Shown piece by piece: positions 16,772-26,401 of a stretch of DNA of 64,000 nt. This DNA is from JAQBDA01 sp963709875 (GTDB taxonomy: Bacteria; Chloroflexota; Anaerolineae; Anaerolineales; UBA4823). The translations under genes and the position numbers were made by a program. Numbering within the stretch: the first letter of the stretch is position 1; each line of letters opens with the position of its first letter. The notes beneath the pieces are model-generated. The model was not told the origin of the DNA. It ran no database searches and saw only the letters and a program-made list of their open reading frames with translations. Location: positions 434,001-498,000 of the forward strand of contig CAVPYB010000011.1 in NCBI GenBank assembly GCA_963709875.1, written 5' to 3'.

Positions 16772-17497
16772 ATGTCGTTTGCGAATATCGGACTAGGGCT
16801 GGCATTCCTTGCCGGGTTGGCCTCCTTCCTCTCACCGTGTGTGTTTTCACTCGTGCCTGCCTATGTTGGCTATCTCGGCGGGCGCTCGATCGCCTCGGCG
16901 CAGGGGGATGCAAGGTCAGACCGCTGGACAGCTTTCTCACATGGGGTGGCATTCGTCTTAGGGTTCAGCGTGATATTCATCTCACTGGGTGTCGCCGCTT
17001 CGGCGATCGGTGGGCTGCTGTATGACGCCAGAGACTGGATTGCCAAGATCGGTGGTGTCGTGGTAGTTATCTTCGGCCTGCACCTGACCGGTATTATCCG
17101 CATCCCGTTCCTGGAATACGACCTGCGTCCCCAGTCGACCCCCGATCGCAACCGGGGGTATCTCGCCTCTGCCATGATGGGCGTTTTTTTCTCAGCCGGC
17201 TGGTCGCCATGCGTCGGACCGGTACTGGGAGCTATCCTGACTCTGGCGATCAATGGTGGGTCGATCTCCCAGGGAGTCAGCCTGCTGACAGCTTATTCTC
17301 TTGGTCTGGCGATACCGTTTCTGGTGGCAGCCCTGGCGATCGGATGGGTGACGACCATTCTCAGGCGCTACGGAAAGGTGATGCGCTACGTGGAGATCGC
17401 CATGGGAATCCTGTTGATCGGGGTTGGTGTGATGCTCTTCATGGGCACCTTCGAACAGCTTGCCCGTTTTGGTTTCTTCGTCGATTTCGGATTATGA
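16772..17497 (+). CDS. ccdA: Cytochrome c biogenesis / thiol electron carrier CcdA
   Basis: 241 residues with six membrane helices. Two conserved Cys-Pro neighbourhoods are present (FLSPCVFSLVPAYVGYLGG near residue 23 and AGWSPCVGPVLGAIL near residue 140). CcdA moves electrons from cytoplasmic thioredoxin to extracytoplasmic TlpA-type proteins. The next gene, 6 bp later, is such a TlpA protein, so the pair should form one pathway. Confidence 0.93.
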   Translation: MSFANIGLGLAFLAGLASFLSPCVFSLVPAYVGYLGGRSIASAQGDARSDRWTAFSHGVAFVLGFSVIFISLGVAASAIGGLLYDARDWIAKIGGVVVVIFGLHLTGIIRIPFLEYDLRPQSTPDRNRGYLASAMMGVFFSAGWSPCVGPVLGAILTLAINGGSISQGVSLLTAYSLGLAIPFLVAALAIGWVTTILRRYGKVMRYVEIAMGILLIGVGVMLFMGTFEQLARFGFFVDFGL

Positions 17498-17503
17498 TGG
17501 TAG

Positions 17504-18055
17504 ATGGAAGCTTACCCCAGAAGTAATGCGCTGCTGGTACTTGGGGTCGCCCTGCTGCTTGGTCTGGCAGTGGGGGTCGCCTATGTTTACGGGTTTGGCA
17601 GTGCCGGGAGCGGCGATAAGATACCGGACACTGCCCAGGTAGGCGCTCCAGCACCGGATTTCGAGCTCGAGACGCTGACCGGTGAAACCATCCGTCTGAG
17701 CGATCTGCAAGGCAAACCAGTTCTGGTAAACTTTTGGGCAACGTGGTGCGCGCCATGTGTGCTTGAAATGCCGAATTTCCAGAAGTATTACGAAAACCAT
17801 CCGGGGCAGTTCGAGGTTCTGGCGATTAATTACGATGAATCGAAGGACGATGTAGCAGAGTTTATCCGCGATATGGGCGTGACATTTCCGGTCTTGTTCG
17901 ATACAGATTTTAAAGTGCACGGGGTATATCGCTTTCCGGGCTACCCCACTTCGTATATCATTGATAGGTTGGGTGTGGTTCGCTTTCAGCATGTTGGGTT
18001 GATGGATGAGAGCACACTAGAGAAATACCTGACAGAGGTGGGGGCGCTGCAGTGA
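17504..18055 (+). CDS. TlpA/ResA-like thioredoxin, membrane-anchored
   Basis: 183 residues: one N-terminal membrane anchor (residues 8-28) and a redoxin domain with active site NFWATWCAPCVLEMP (CAPC) and cis-Pro motif YPTSYIID. It is expected to receive electrons from CcdA, encoded just upstream, and to reduce disulfides outside the membrane. Its stop codon overlaps the start of the next gene by 4 bases, which indicates translational coupling. Confidence 0.92.
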   Translation: MEAYPRSNALLVLGVALLLGLAVGVAYVYGFGSAGSGDKIPDTAQVGAPAPDFELETLTGETIRLSDLQGKPVLVNFWATWCAPCVLEMPNFQKYYENHPGQFEVLAINYDESKDDVAEFIRDMGVTFPVLFDTDFKVHGVYRFPGYPTSYIIDRLGVVRFQHVGLMDESTLEKYLTEVGALQ

Positions 18056-19066
18056 TCACAGTTACCCTTTATACCCGTTCAGACTGCCATCTTTGTGAGC
18101 AAGCCGAAGCAGACTTGCAGGAGCTTCAATCCACGCTGCCCCACCGGCTGAACCTCGTTGATGTCGACAGCACCCCAGAGCTGCAAGAGCGCTTTGGCTT
18201 CGAGGTGCCGGTGGTAGACGTTGGTCCTTACCGGCTGCGTGCGCCGTTTGGCATTCAGGAACTTCAGATGACCCTCGGTGCTGCGCGGGACCGGGAACAG
18301 CAGATCGATGAGCTGGACCGGCAGGCGGATAGCGGCCTATCGATGACCTGGAGCGGCGCGGACCGCTTCACCTATTGGTTCTCTCGCCATTACGTAGCAG
18401 TAATTAACATTATCGTCATTATCTATCTGGGGCTGCCCGTCCTGGCTCCGGTATTGATGAAGGCTGGGATCGAAGTCTCCGGCGAGGTTGATCTACCGTG
18501 GTTATGGTCTGGTATGCCACCAGCTTGCCTTCCGTTCTTTCTTCATCTTCGGCGAGCAGGCGGCCTATCCACGCGAGGCAGCTGACGTACAGAACCTGGT
18601 TACCTATGCCCAGGCGACAGGGATGAGCGAGGCGAGCACTGCTGAGAACCTCATGCTGGCGCGTACGTTTGTCGGTAATGATATCGTGGGCTACAAGGTC
18701 GCCCTCTGCCAGCGCGATATGGGCATCTATTTTGGGATCTTCGCCTTCGGTCTGCTGTTTGGGTTGACCCGCTGGCGGTTGCCAGGACTGCCCTGGTATC
18801 TATGGCTGCTGCTCGGTATCCTGCCGATCGCGCTTGACGGTGTCAGCCAGCTGCTCAGCCAGCCTCCAATGAGTTTCCTGCCTTTCCGGGAGAGCACACC
18901 GTTCTTGCGGAGCTTGACCGGCTTCCTGTTCGGATTCACGACTGCCTGGTTTGGCTACCCGCTGGTCGAGGAGACCATGTCAGAGTCGCGCCAGATCTTA
19001 TCCCGCAAGAAAGAGCGCATCCAGCGCCATCAACCCGCCTCAGCCGAACTATCCAAAGCTGATTGA
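18052..19066 (+). CDS. Glutaredoxin-like domain fused to DUF2085 membrane domain (frame broken near 18489)
   Basis: Two overlapping frames form one protein of about 337 residues once one extra base near 18489 (after GAG GTT) is removed. Residues 1-80 are a glutaredoxin-like/DUF836 domain with YTRSDCHLCEQA (CxxC). A linker and a membrane helix follow, then a DUF2085 domain with VCHQLAFRSFFIFG, a second Cys in VALCQRDMGIYFG, and four membrane helices. DUF2085 proteins usually carry a CARCTG motif; here it is CQRDMG. The fusion and its place after ccdA and tlpA suggest a thiol-relay protein. No function is established for DUF2085. Confidence 0.8.
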
Positions 19067-19079
19067 CCTGCCCTTCTGA

Positions 19080-19859
19080 ATGTCTTTCCACCAACCCGAT
19101 ACCGTTCGCTACTACACATTCGACCTGCTTGAAGATGCCGGTGTTAATCATGCCGTTTTCAGCCGCGTTGGCGGCGTCAGTCCTTCGCCCTGGGAATCGC
19201 TCAATGTCGGCGGCACGGTAGGCGACGATCCACAGCGTGTCAGGCAAAACCGTTTGAAGACAGTCCGGGCACTGGGTCGCTCTCTGGAGAGTGTTCATGA
19301 TGTCTGGCAGGTGCACAGCGCCGAGGTCGTGCGGGCGGATAGCCCGCGCCCCCCTGACCAGAGTTACGTTCAGGCGGATATCTTGCTTACCGATCGTCCC
19401 GAGGTCACCCTGTACATGCGTTTTGCAGATTGTGTCCCGATACTGCTGTACGACCCGCGGCGGCGGGTTGTGGGGCTGGTGCATGCCGGCTGGCTGGGGA
19501 CCGTCCGCAAGGCGGTGCCAGCGGCCATTCAGGCGATGCAGGACGAATATAGCACAAATCCAGGTGACATTCAGGCCGGGATAGGTCCATCGATCGGTGC
19601 CCACCATTACGAAGTCGGGCAAGATGTCGTCGAACGTGTTCAGGAAACCTTTGGAAGGGATGCACAAAGTCTGCTGCCGGAGTACAATGGTAGGGTGCAT
19701 TTCGATTTATGGTCATCCAACCGGCTGCTCCTGGAGAAGGGTGGGGTGCGCAGGATCGAAATGTCAGAGATCTGTACCGCCTGCCATCTGGAAGATTGGT
19801 TTTCGCACCGCGGTGAAGGAGGGCGTACAGGCCGGTTCGGAGCGTTAATTAACCTATAA
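19080..19859 (+). CDS. ylmD: Purine nucleoside phosphorylase / laccase-domain protein YlmD (YfiH family)
   Basis: 259 residues of the Cu-oxidase_4 (YfiH/YlmD) family, now known to include purine nucleoside phosphorolysis and peptidoglycan-editing activity. Conserved zinc-site pieces are visible: His in WQVHSAEVV, Cys in MRFADCVPILLYD and His in VGLVHAGWLGTV. The C-terminal TGRFGALI end is also typical. It heads a row ylmD-ylmE-yggT-yggU that in many Gram-positive bacteria sits next to the cell-division genes; here no ftsZ is in the window. Confidence 0.92.
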   Translation: MSFHQPDTVRYYTFDLLEDAGVNHAVFSRVGGVSPSPWESLNVGGTVGDDPQRVRQNRLKTVRALGRSLESVHDVWQVHSAEVVRADSPRPPDQSYVQADILLTDRPEVTLYMRFADCVPILLYDPRRRVVGLVHAGWLGTVRKAVPAAIQAMQDEYSTNPGDIQAGIGPSIGAHHYEVGQDVVERVQETFGRDAQSLLPEYNGRVHFDLWSSNRLLLEKGGVRRIEMSEICTACHLEDWFSHRGEGGRTGRFGALINL

Positions 19860-19872
19860 GCGCAGGCAGATC

Positions 19873-20601
19873 ATGCGTATACCCCAGGAAATAAGTACAA
19901 TCAAAACAAACTATGAGCGGGTGATTGAGCGCATCCAGGTGGCGGCATTGCGCGCCGGACGCGACCTGGGAACTATCCGTCTGGTTGTTGTGACCAAGGG
20001 TCAGGCGATCGATAAGCTGCGCCAGGCGCTTGGAGCAGGAGCGTCGAGGCTGGGCGAGAATTATGTCGAAGAGGCGCTTGAAAAAATAGTCCTGCTGGCG
20101 CAGAATAAGGTAGAATGGCATATGATCGGCCACATCCAAAGCCGGAAAGCACGCCTGGTGGCAGAGAATTTCGATTTCGTCCATTCTCTGGACAGCTACA
20201 AGCTGGCTGTACGCCTGGACCGCTTCGCAGGAGAGGCAGACCGCCGTCTTCCGGTATTACTGGAGTGCAACGTAAGCGGTGAGGGCAGTAAATTCGGCTT
20301 TCCAGCCTGGGAAATAGACCAGCGGGCGCAGCTTGCTGCTGCAGCCAGCCAGATTGCCGAACTGCCACACCTTTCCTTGAAGGGATTGATGTGCATGCCG
20401 CCGTACTTCGATGATCCGGAAGATGCCCGTCCATACTTCCAACGTCTGGTCTACCTGCGGGAATATCTTTGCCAACAGCTGCCAGAGGTATCCTGGGGTG
20501 AGTTATCGATGGGCATGAGCGGAGATTACGAGGTGGCGGTCCAGGAAGGAGCCACCCTGCTGCGCATTGGGCAGGCGATCATGGGTCTGCGTCCAGGTTA
20601 G
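19873..20601 (+). CDS. ylmE: PLP homeostasis protein YggS/YlmE
   Basis: 242 residues of the alanine-racemase N-terminal barrel family (COG0325). The PLP lysine lies in LVVVTKGQ, and the family motifs LGENYVEEA, WHMIGHIQSRKA and LSMGMSGDYEVAVQEGATLLRIG are all present. It keeps free pyridoxal phosphate and amino/keto-acid pools in balance. It follows ylmD by 13 bp. Confidence 0.94.
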   Translation: MRIPQEISTIKTNYERVIERIQVAALRAGRDLGTIRLVVVTKGQAIDKLRQALGAGASRLGENYVEEALEKIVLLAQNKVEWHMIGHIQSRKARLVAENFDFVHSLDSYKLAVRLDRFAGEADRRLPVLLECNVSGEGSKFGFPAWEIDQRAQLAAAASQIAELPHLSLKGLMCMPPYFDDPEDARPYFQRLVYLREYLCQQLPEVSWGELSMGMSGDYEVAVQEGATLLRIGQAIMGLRPG

Positions 20602-20620
20602 CCTCACGAAGGAGAATTCC

Positions 20621-20878
20621 ATGGAAGTACTGGTCTACCTGATCAATTTGCTGGCGCGATTGCTCACACTATTGGTCCTTGCCCAGGCGATCATGTCTTA
20701 TTTCGTGTCACCATACCATCCTATCCGGCAGGCGGTAGACAGGCTGCTTGAGCCAATATATGCACCGATACGCAGGATCTTGCCTCAGACCGGGATGATC
20801 GACTTCAGCCCGCTGGTTTTGATCATCCTGGTACAGGTTGTCGCCTGGCTGTTGGTGAGCGTATTGGTGTCGTTCTGA
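20621..20878 (+). CDS. yggT: YggT/YlmG family membrane protein
   Basis: 85 residues with two membrane helices flanking the conserved loop YHPIRQAVDRLLEPIYAPIRRILP. The ATG at 20621 has AAGGAG upstream; a longer frame from 20567 would overlap ylmE and is rejected. YlmG-type proteins are tied to cell division or envelope and osmotic functions, without a known biochemical activity. Confidence 0.92.
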   Translation: MEVLVYLINLLARLLTLLVLAQAIMSYFVSPYHPIRQAVDRLLEPIYAPIRRILPQTGMIDFSPLVLIILVQVVAWLLVSVLVSF

Positions 20879-20892
20879 GAGGCGGGGCAAGC

Positions 20893-21204
20893 ATGGCTAA
20901 CCGTAAATATCACCTGCATAATGGTCAAAAAGGCTCGGCGCTGGCCGTCAGGGTAACTCCCCGGGCGAGCCGCAACGAGATCTCAGGTATTTTAGACGAT
21001 GGAACGGTGAAGATCCGCCTTACGGCACCGCCGGTGGAAGGCAAGGCGAACGCAGCGTTGGTTGATTTTTTATCCGCATTGTTAGGAGTGCCAAAATCAA
21101 GTATCGAGGTCGTGGCAGGTAAAACCGGTCGTGACAAGCTTATCTCCATCCTAGATATGGATGCCGAGACCGTTCACCAGCACATCATTCGCAATCTGGC
21201 GTGA
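20893..21204 (+). CDS. yggU: DUF167 family protein YggU
   Basis: 103 residues with the family signature VRVTPRASRNEI, then VKIRLTAPPVEGKANAALVDFLSALLGV and VVAGKTGRDKLI. It is a small RNA-binding-like fold of unknown role that is often found after yggT. It is last in the row; the next gene converges on it after 80 bp, in which I see no clear terminator. Confidence 0.92.
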   Translation: MANRKYHLHNGQKGSALAVRVTPRASRNEISGILDDGTVKIRLTAPPVEGKANAALVDFLSALLGVPKSSIEVVAGKTGRDKLISILDMDAETVHQHIIRNLA

Positions 21205-21284
21205 CTTCAGGATACGACTTACCGTCGCTCCAGTCCTCACAGAACGACCAATCTAATCCCGTATCGAGGTTGTTTGGATAGCTA

Positions 21285-23910
21285 TTACTTAGATGAAGGT
21301 AACATGTCCGGAACGGGCAGCCTTATTCCGGCTGCTGCCAGATGCCACAACGTGCTGTATGCGGCATCCTGGATTTCCCCCTGATTGTTGTAGAGCAAAT
21401 TATATAGCGGTATGACTGCCAGTTTGTCTCCGAACATTCGCAAATAATCCATCGCCGCAAGAGTTTGCTCTGCCGAACCTTCCTGCAGACCCCTGATGAG
21501 CAGTTCTTCCGCTGGTCTACCAGGTGAGACGCCGATCCCTAATCCCCCGGCAAATTCGATCAGCCAGGCCGTCTCTGTTAGGGGTGGATGAGGTTGCGGC
21601 AGGTATGGATTTGGAAGCTCTAAGGTTTCGAGCGCCTGCGTCGCGGCGTTTTTTACCAGCCACTCCTCTTCTTCGATCTGGATTTTCTGCAATGTCTCCA
21701 CTGCCCAGGGCTGGTTGACGCGCTGCAATCCATAGATCACAGCCCGGCGGACCATGATATCCTCGATGGCTGTCCCTTCACGCAGGGTCGGGTAGCCTTC
21801 TTCGGGGTGGTTGGCGAGCGCCTCGGCAGCGGCTCTTCGCAGCTCATCATTGGGACTGACGAGAGCGTCGGCGAGATATTCCAGCGCCGGTCGATTGCCA
21901 ATCGCGGCCAGGGCCAGGCTGGCAGCCCGGCGAACGTTCGGAGCCGGATCGTAGAGCAGATTGTTCAGGTCTGTAACCAGCCGATCTACCGTGCTCTTTT
22001 CTGCAGCGATTTTTTCATCATAGAAAAGACCGGCTCCCAGTGCAGCAACCTGGCGTTGGTCTGATGTTGAGGAATTACACAGCTGGTGGAGTAAAGCCTG
22101 GACGCCGCCTGTTCCTGAGAGGGCTACCACGGCCACCAAACGGGTACGTAGTGCCAGCGGTTGGTTAGCATCCTGAAGCAGCGCAGCCAGCTTTCGCATC
22201 AGCATGGGTCGCCAGGAGACACTGGCCGGTGCGTTCCACAGCAAACGCGCTGCGGTGAGTATGTGCTGGTGCAGTGGTGCCTGGTCTCTGGCGAGCAGGT
22301 TCTCGATCACTTTTGATACCGGGTTCCCGCATGCGAGCGCGAACGCAGCCGCCTGTGTGCGTAAATCCCAACCGGGCTTCTCGTACCATTCTTTCCCTGA
22401 GAGCAGGCTGTCCACTCCGGACAGTTCGCTCAGAGCGTAACCCGCCAGATAACTGCAGACTGCTGTGTGATGGAAACGCAAACGGCCCCCGGAGCACGGA
22501 ACCAATAACCCATTTTCCTGCAGCAGCGGCAGGGCCGGGGCAACTTTGACGCGTTTTAGTCCCTTCAACGCATCCGGCAGCGTGTCATCGTACTCCTGCG
22601 GTATAGTATCCTGGTCGCCTATGTCAAGAGCTGCTGGCTCATCTGCCAGATCTTCAATCTCTAGCTGTGCAGCAGGTAATTTTCTTGGCAAGGCACCCAG
22701 CTTCTCTTGAGACAAAGCCGGTGTGCCGGTGATCAGCGCCTGCAGAGCGATCTTCTCCAAAGCAGGGCGTGCCTGGTGGTCGGGCTGCAAGTTCCTGTCA
22801 TAGACCATCCGTCGCAGGTACGCTTCCATGGCATCCGCGAGGGACGGTCCAAGCTGGTCTCCAGCGTATGCAGCCCAGGTCTTCAGCGCAATTTCAAGTG
22901 GCAAGGCGGGTGCATTGGTGCCGATCAGCCAGGCGTTGATCAGGGCGGGTTCCGCGCCCTGGCTGCTTTCAAGCTGTGCGGGGACGATCGACTGCCAGGC
23001 ATCGCTCCAGCGTTGTACAAATGCAGCCCGTTCGGGGCGATCCCATCCGGCGACTGCCAGCGGTACAAATCCCAGCCTGGCCAGCCCGTCATAATACTCA
23101 AGCGAAGCGCTCGCCACAATGCGTAAAGCCGGATATCTCTCCTTCAGGAGCTCCAAGTATGCGACCACCTCATCCACATCAACCGGCACCAGCTCATCGA
23201 GCCCGTCCAGGATGAGCAGGGCTCTGCCATTGGAAAGTGCTCCTTCCAGAAAATCTTTAAGCCTGGTCTTTGCCTTGGCTGCCGTGGATATACCCAGACC
23301 AGCAACCAGCGTATTGACTGGGTCTTCCGTGTCAGCGAGCGGCAGCAGGATATCCGTGACATGCAGCAGCAGCGGTGTGAGCTGCTCCAAGCCTGCCGGG
23401 CAGTTGTTCACGGCGGGCGATCTGGCAGGCGAGATGCGCCAGGCAGACAGTTTTTCCACTGCCTGGCTGCCCGACGACGACCAGACCGGGGACGTTTTGC
23501 AATGCCTCCGCCGCGGTGATCACGGGTGCCCTGTAGCGCGCGGCCAGCTCAGGGACATCCGGGAGGTAGGGCAGGATGAATTGGGTAACGTCAACCGAGG
23601 GTGGAGGGTCCCCTGGAATGACAGGCGGAGGCGGCGCAAGCAGCTTCGGCGCGACCAGCAAATCGTCTAAAGGGAACAGCGGTGCGGCGATGTGCATGGA
23701 CTGCGCCCGGCGCAGCGCTTCGTTGCGCAAACGTACATCTGCTCCGGATACTGCGCTCTGACGGGCAGTGCCCAGCCAGCCTCGAAAATTCTGCAGCATC
23801 CGGGCAAACCCCGGCCGCAGACGTCCCAGCAGCCACATGAGCAGGAAGCCTGCCAGGAAACCAATCCAGAAAGAGTTCCGGTCTATTGCAAGATTACGCA
23901 GGAAATTCAT
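21285..23910 (-). CDS. Membrane-anchored NACHT NTPase with HEAT repeats (frame broken near 23400)
   Basis: A protein of about 874 residues after removing one base near 23400. It begins at 23910, two bases after the upstream stop. Residues 12-30 are a membrane helix (WIGFLAGFLLMWLLG). A NACHT-type STAND NTPase domain follows, with Walker A GQPGSGKT, just before the break, and Walker B LLILDGLDEL. The C-terminal 350 residues are HEAT-like helical repeats (VRRAASLALAAIGNRPALEYLADAL and similar). STAND NTPases act as switches in signalling, cell death or anti-phage defence; here the membrane anchor is unusual and no effector domain is apparent. It is coupled to the zinc-ribbon gene upstream. Confidence 0.82.
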
Positions 23911-23912
23911 CT

Positions 23913-24614
23913 TTAGCCTGCATATAGGATTCGACCGCAGGTATCGCAGCGGGTGATCTGAGAAGGCGAGCGTGAGGCATGCAGCAGTGCCGAGCTGAGG
24001 GTCGATCCGCACGCAGCGCAGTGGATATCACTGACCCTGGCGACCGCGATCCCGCGCCGCTGCTGGCGGAGCCGGTTGTATAGATCAAGGTCTGACTTCA
24101 GGATCGTTACTGCGGCAGCTTCCCGTTCGGATCGCTGCCGGCTGGCATTCTCTTGAAGCTCCGACCGCTCGTGGGATAGTTCTTCATGCAGTGTCTGGAT
24201 GCGCTGGCGTTCATCATCCAGGCGCTGGGCAGCCTCTGCATCCTTCGCCTGTGCCTCCTCTTGGATTATCATCGCCTCCAGCTGTCTGTCTTCCAGAACC
24301 GCCAGGTAGCGCTTCAGGGCTGCCGATTCATTCTGCAGGTCTTGAAGCTCTTTCGGGTTGCGTACTTTACCGCCGTAAAGCGTCGCTTCGGTTTGCTCGA
24401 TCTTCAGCCTCTGCGCTTTGACATCCTGTTCTGTACGCTGCAGCTCGGCGGTCACCTGGTCGAGATACTCGGCAGCTGCTGCGAACTGCTTTTCGGCCAG
24501 CTTCAGCTGGCGCTGATCGCTCAAGGCAAGCTCGATCTCCTCCAGGCGAGTTTGGATCGCATCGAGCTGGCTGTCGAGCTGCTGCAGGCGGAATAGTTTA
24601 AACGTGTCGCTCAT
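23913..24614 (-). CDS. Coiled-coil zinc-ribbon protein (C4-type, CT398/DUF-like)
   Basis: 233 residues. Residues 1-175 form a long antiparallel coiled coil (LFRLQQLDSQLDAIQTRLEEIE and following). The C-terminus has a four-cysteine ribbon: CAACGS and CDTCGR. This architecture matches the CdsZ/CT398 family, which in other bacteria is thought to act as an RNA- or protein-binding adaptor. The NACHT gene follows after 2 bases, so both are probably made together. Confidence 0.85.
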   Translation of the reverse strand: MSDTFKLFRLQQLDSQLDAIQTRLEEIELALSDQRQLKLAEKQFAAAAEYLDQVTAELQRTEQDVKAQRLKIEQTEATLYGGKVRNPKELQDLQNESAALKRYLAVLEDRQLEAMIIQEEAQAKDAEAAQRLDDERQRIQTLHEELSHERSELQENASRQRSEREAAAVTILKSDLDLYNRLRQQRRGIAVARVSDIHCAACGSTLSSALLHASRSPSQITRCDTCGRILYAG

Positions 24615-24739
24615 CTGTTTTGATTATATGGTCGGTCATGGAATAAGGCAAGGGATAAGACACCGCTATCGTGCCTTCGTTCCCTTACGGATTTGTCAAG
24701 GTGTCTTGCCCATTTTGGGGATGGATATAAAATAGAGGT

Positions 24740-26401
24740 ATGCCATTTCGCCGCATGCCGTGGTTGGCGTGGGTCGCAGTTTTATCGTTCTTGCTCGCTG
24801 TCAGCCTTCCTTATTTATATGCTCTGGTCGTATCCGGAGATCGCTACGCATTCAGCGGGTTGCTGTTCAACCCCCTGGATGGTAATACCTATCTGGCAAA
24901 AATGTACCAGGGGTTCGAAGGCTCGTGGCAGTTCCGGCTGCCATACACAAGCGAGCCCGGGCAAGGTGCATATTTATTCCTGTACTATCTATTCCTCGGA
25001 CATGCCGCCAGGCTACTCGGTGCTCCGATGATCCTGATCTACCACCTCGCCAGGCTTGCAGGCGTACTATTCCTGATCTATGCCCTTTACCGTTTCTATG
25101 CAGCCATCCTGGATGAAGCGCGTCTGGTCTGGCTGGCATTCGGGCTGGCGCTGTTGGGGGGCGGGATCGGCTGGCTGGCGCTTCCAACCGGGGCTGTGAC
25201 GGCGGATTTTTGGGTGGCAGAGGCCTATCCATTCCTGTCCGCTTATGCAAACCCGCACTTCCCACTTTCCCTCGGTCTGCTGCTTTGGGTGCTGACCCCT
25301 CCTGAAGAAGCTATGTCAGCTGCTGCGCCGGTGAGTACCCGAGATCATCTGCTTCACGACTGGAGGATTGCCCCTCTTGTAATACTCCTGGCGCTGACGT
25401 CACCTTTCGCAATTGTGATCGCTGCCCTGGTTTTAGGGGCAGCATGGATACTCGATTACCTGCTCAATGACAGCGTGAGCAGCGCTGCCGGGCGCATCTA
25501 TATGAGTCGACTGGTCTGGACGGCTGCGGTCGGAGCACCGATCTTGATCTACGATCAGTGGGCGACAATGCGCAGCCCGCAGCTCAGTGCCTGGAACGCC
25601 CAGAATGTGACGCCTGCGCCCGCGTTATGGGATTTTCTGCTATCATTCTCACCTTTATTGATCCTGGCAGTGCTGGCGGTTTGGCGGCTGCTGAAAGACC
25701 GGCAGGCTGGAAGAACTGCCTCCTTGGGCGCATGGCTGGTTCCCTTGGTGTGGGTTTTCCTGGCTATCCTGCTGCTCTATACACCGCTCAACCTGCAGAG
25801 ACGTTTCATCTTGGGGTTATATGCGCCGCTTTGCGCATTGGCGGTTTCGGGAGCTGCCTGGCTGGCAGCCGGGCACAAGAGCCGCTTCCGGTTGATCGCA
25901 TTCGTCCTCTTCGTCCTGGTGCTGCCCACCAATCTGCTTGTGCTCCTGGCGGCGCAGCATGGCATCCAGACGCACGATCCGCTGCTGTATCTGCACGCAG
26001 ATGAAGCCGCGGCAATGCAGTGGCTGCGCCATCAGGGTGATGCGGATGCGTTGGTCTTAGCTTCTCCGCGCACCGGTTTGCTCATTCCGGCTTACACCGG
26101 ATTGCGAGTCATCTATGGTCATCCGTATGAGACTGTTGACGCGGAGAACAAAAAACAGGCGGTTGAGGACTTCTATAGTGGACGCTGGGACGATCTCCAA
26201 AAACAGGACTACCTCCTCGAGCAGGAGGTTGATTATATCTACCTCGGTCCGCAGGAACGCTTACTGGGCACATTCACCGTGTTCCCTGCTGCCGTATCTA
26301 TATATCAATCCGGTAGTGTGACAATATACGCCGTTCAGCCAGAGCAGGGTGCCGCAACCTGGCCGGCAGTCTTGCCTGGCACAGCTCAGGTGGTCTGGTG
26401 A
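24740..26401 (+). CDS. Large multi-spanning membrane protein, GT-C-like, unknown (A copy)
   Basis: 553 residues with about 12 membrane helices and a short soluble C-terminal part. An N-terminal extracytoplasmic loop carries DGNTYLAKM, and the C-terminus VDYIYLGPQERLLG. Both motifs recur in the protein at 28635, so the two are paralogues. The overall shape (loop after helix 1, many helices, C-terminal domain) resembles GT-C glycosyltransferases such as ArnT or DUF2079-type proteins, but I cannot name the family. A TATAAA box ends only about 7 bases before the ATG, so the transcript may be leaderless. Its stop overlaps the next start by 4 bases. Confidence 0.72.
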   Translation: MPFRRMPWLAWVAVLSFLLAVSLPYLYALVVSGDRYAFSGLLFNPLDGNTYLAKMYQGFEGSWQFRLPYTSEPGQGAYLFLYYLFLGHAARLLGAPMILIYHLARLAGVLFLIYALYRFYAAILDEARLVWLAFGLALLGGGIGWLALPTGAVTADFWVAEAYPFLSAYANPHFPLSLGLLLWVLTPPEEAMSAAAPVSTRDHLLHDWRIAPLVILLALTSPFAIVIAALVLGAAWILDYLLNDSVSSAAGRIYMSRLVWTAAVGAPILIYDQWATMRSPQLSAWNAQNVTPAPALWDFLLSFSPLLILAVLAVWRLLKDRQAGRTASLGAWLVPLVWVFLAILLLYTPLNLQRRFILGLYAPLCALAVSGAAWLAAGHKSRFRLIAFVLFVLVLPTNLLVLLAAQHGIQTHDPLLYLHADEAAAMQWLRHQGDADALVLASPRTGLLIPAYTGLRVIYGHPYETVDAENKKQAVEDFYSGRWDDLQKQDYLLEQEVDYIYLGPQERLLGTFTVFPAAVSIYQSGSVTIYAVQPEQGAATWPAVLPGTAQVVW

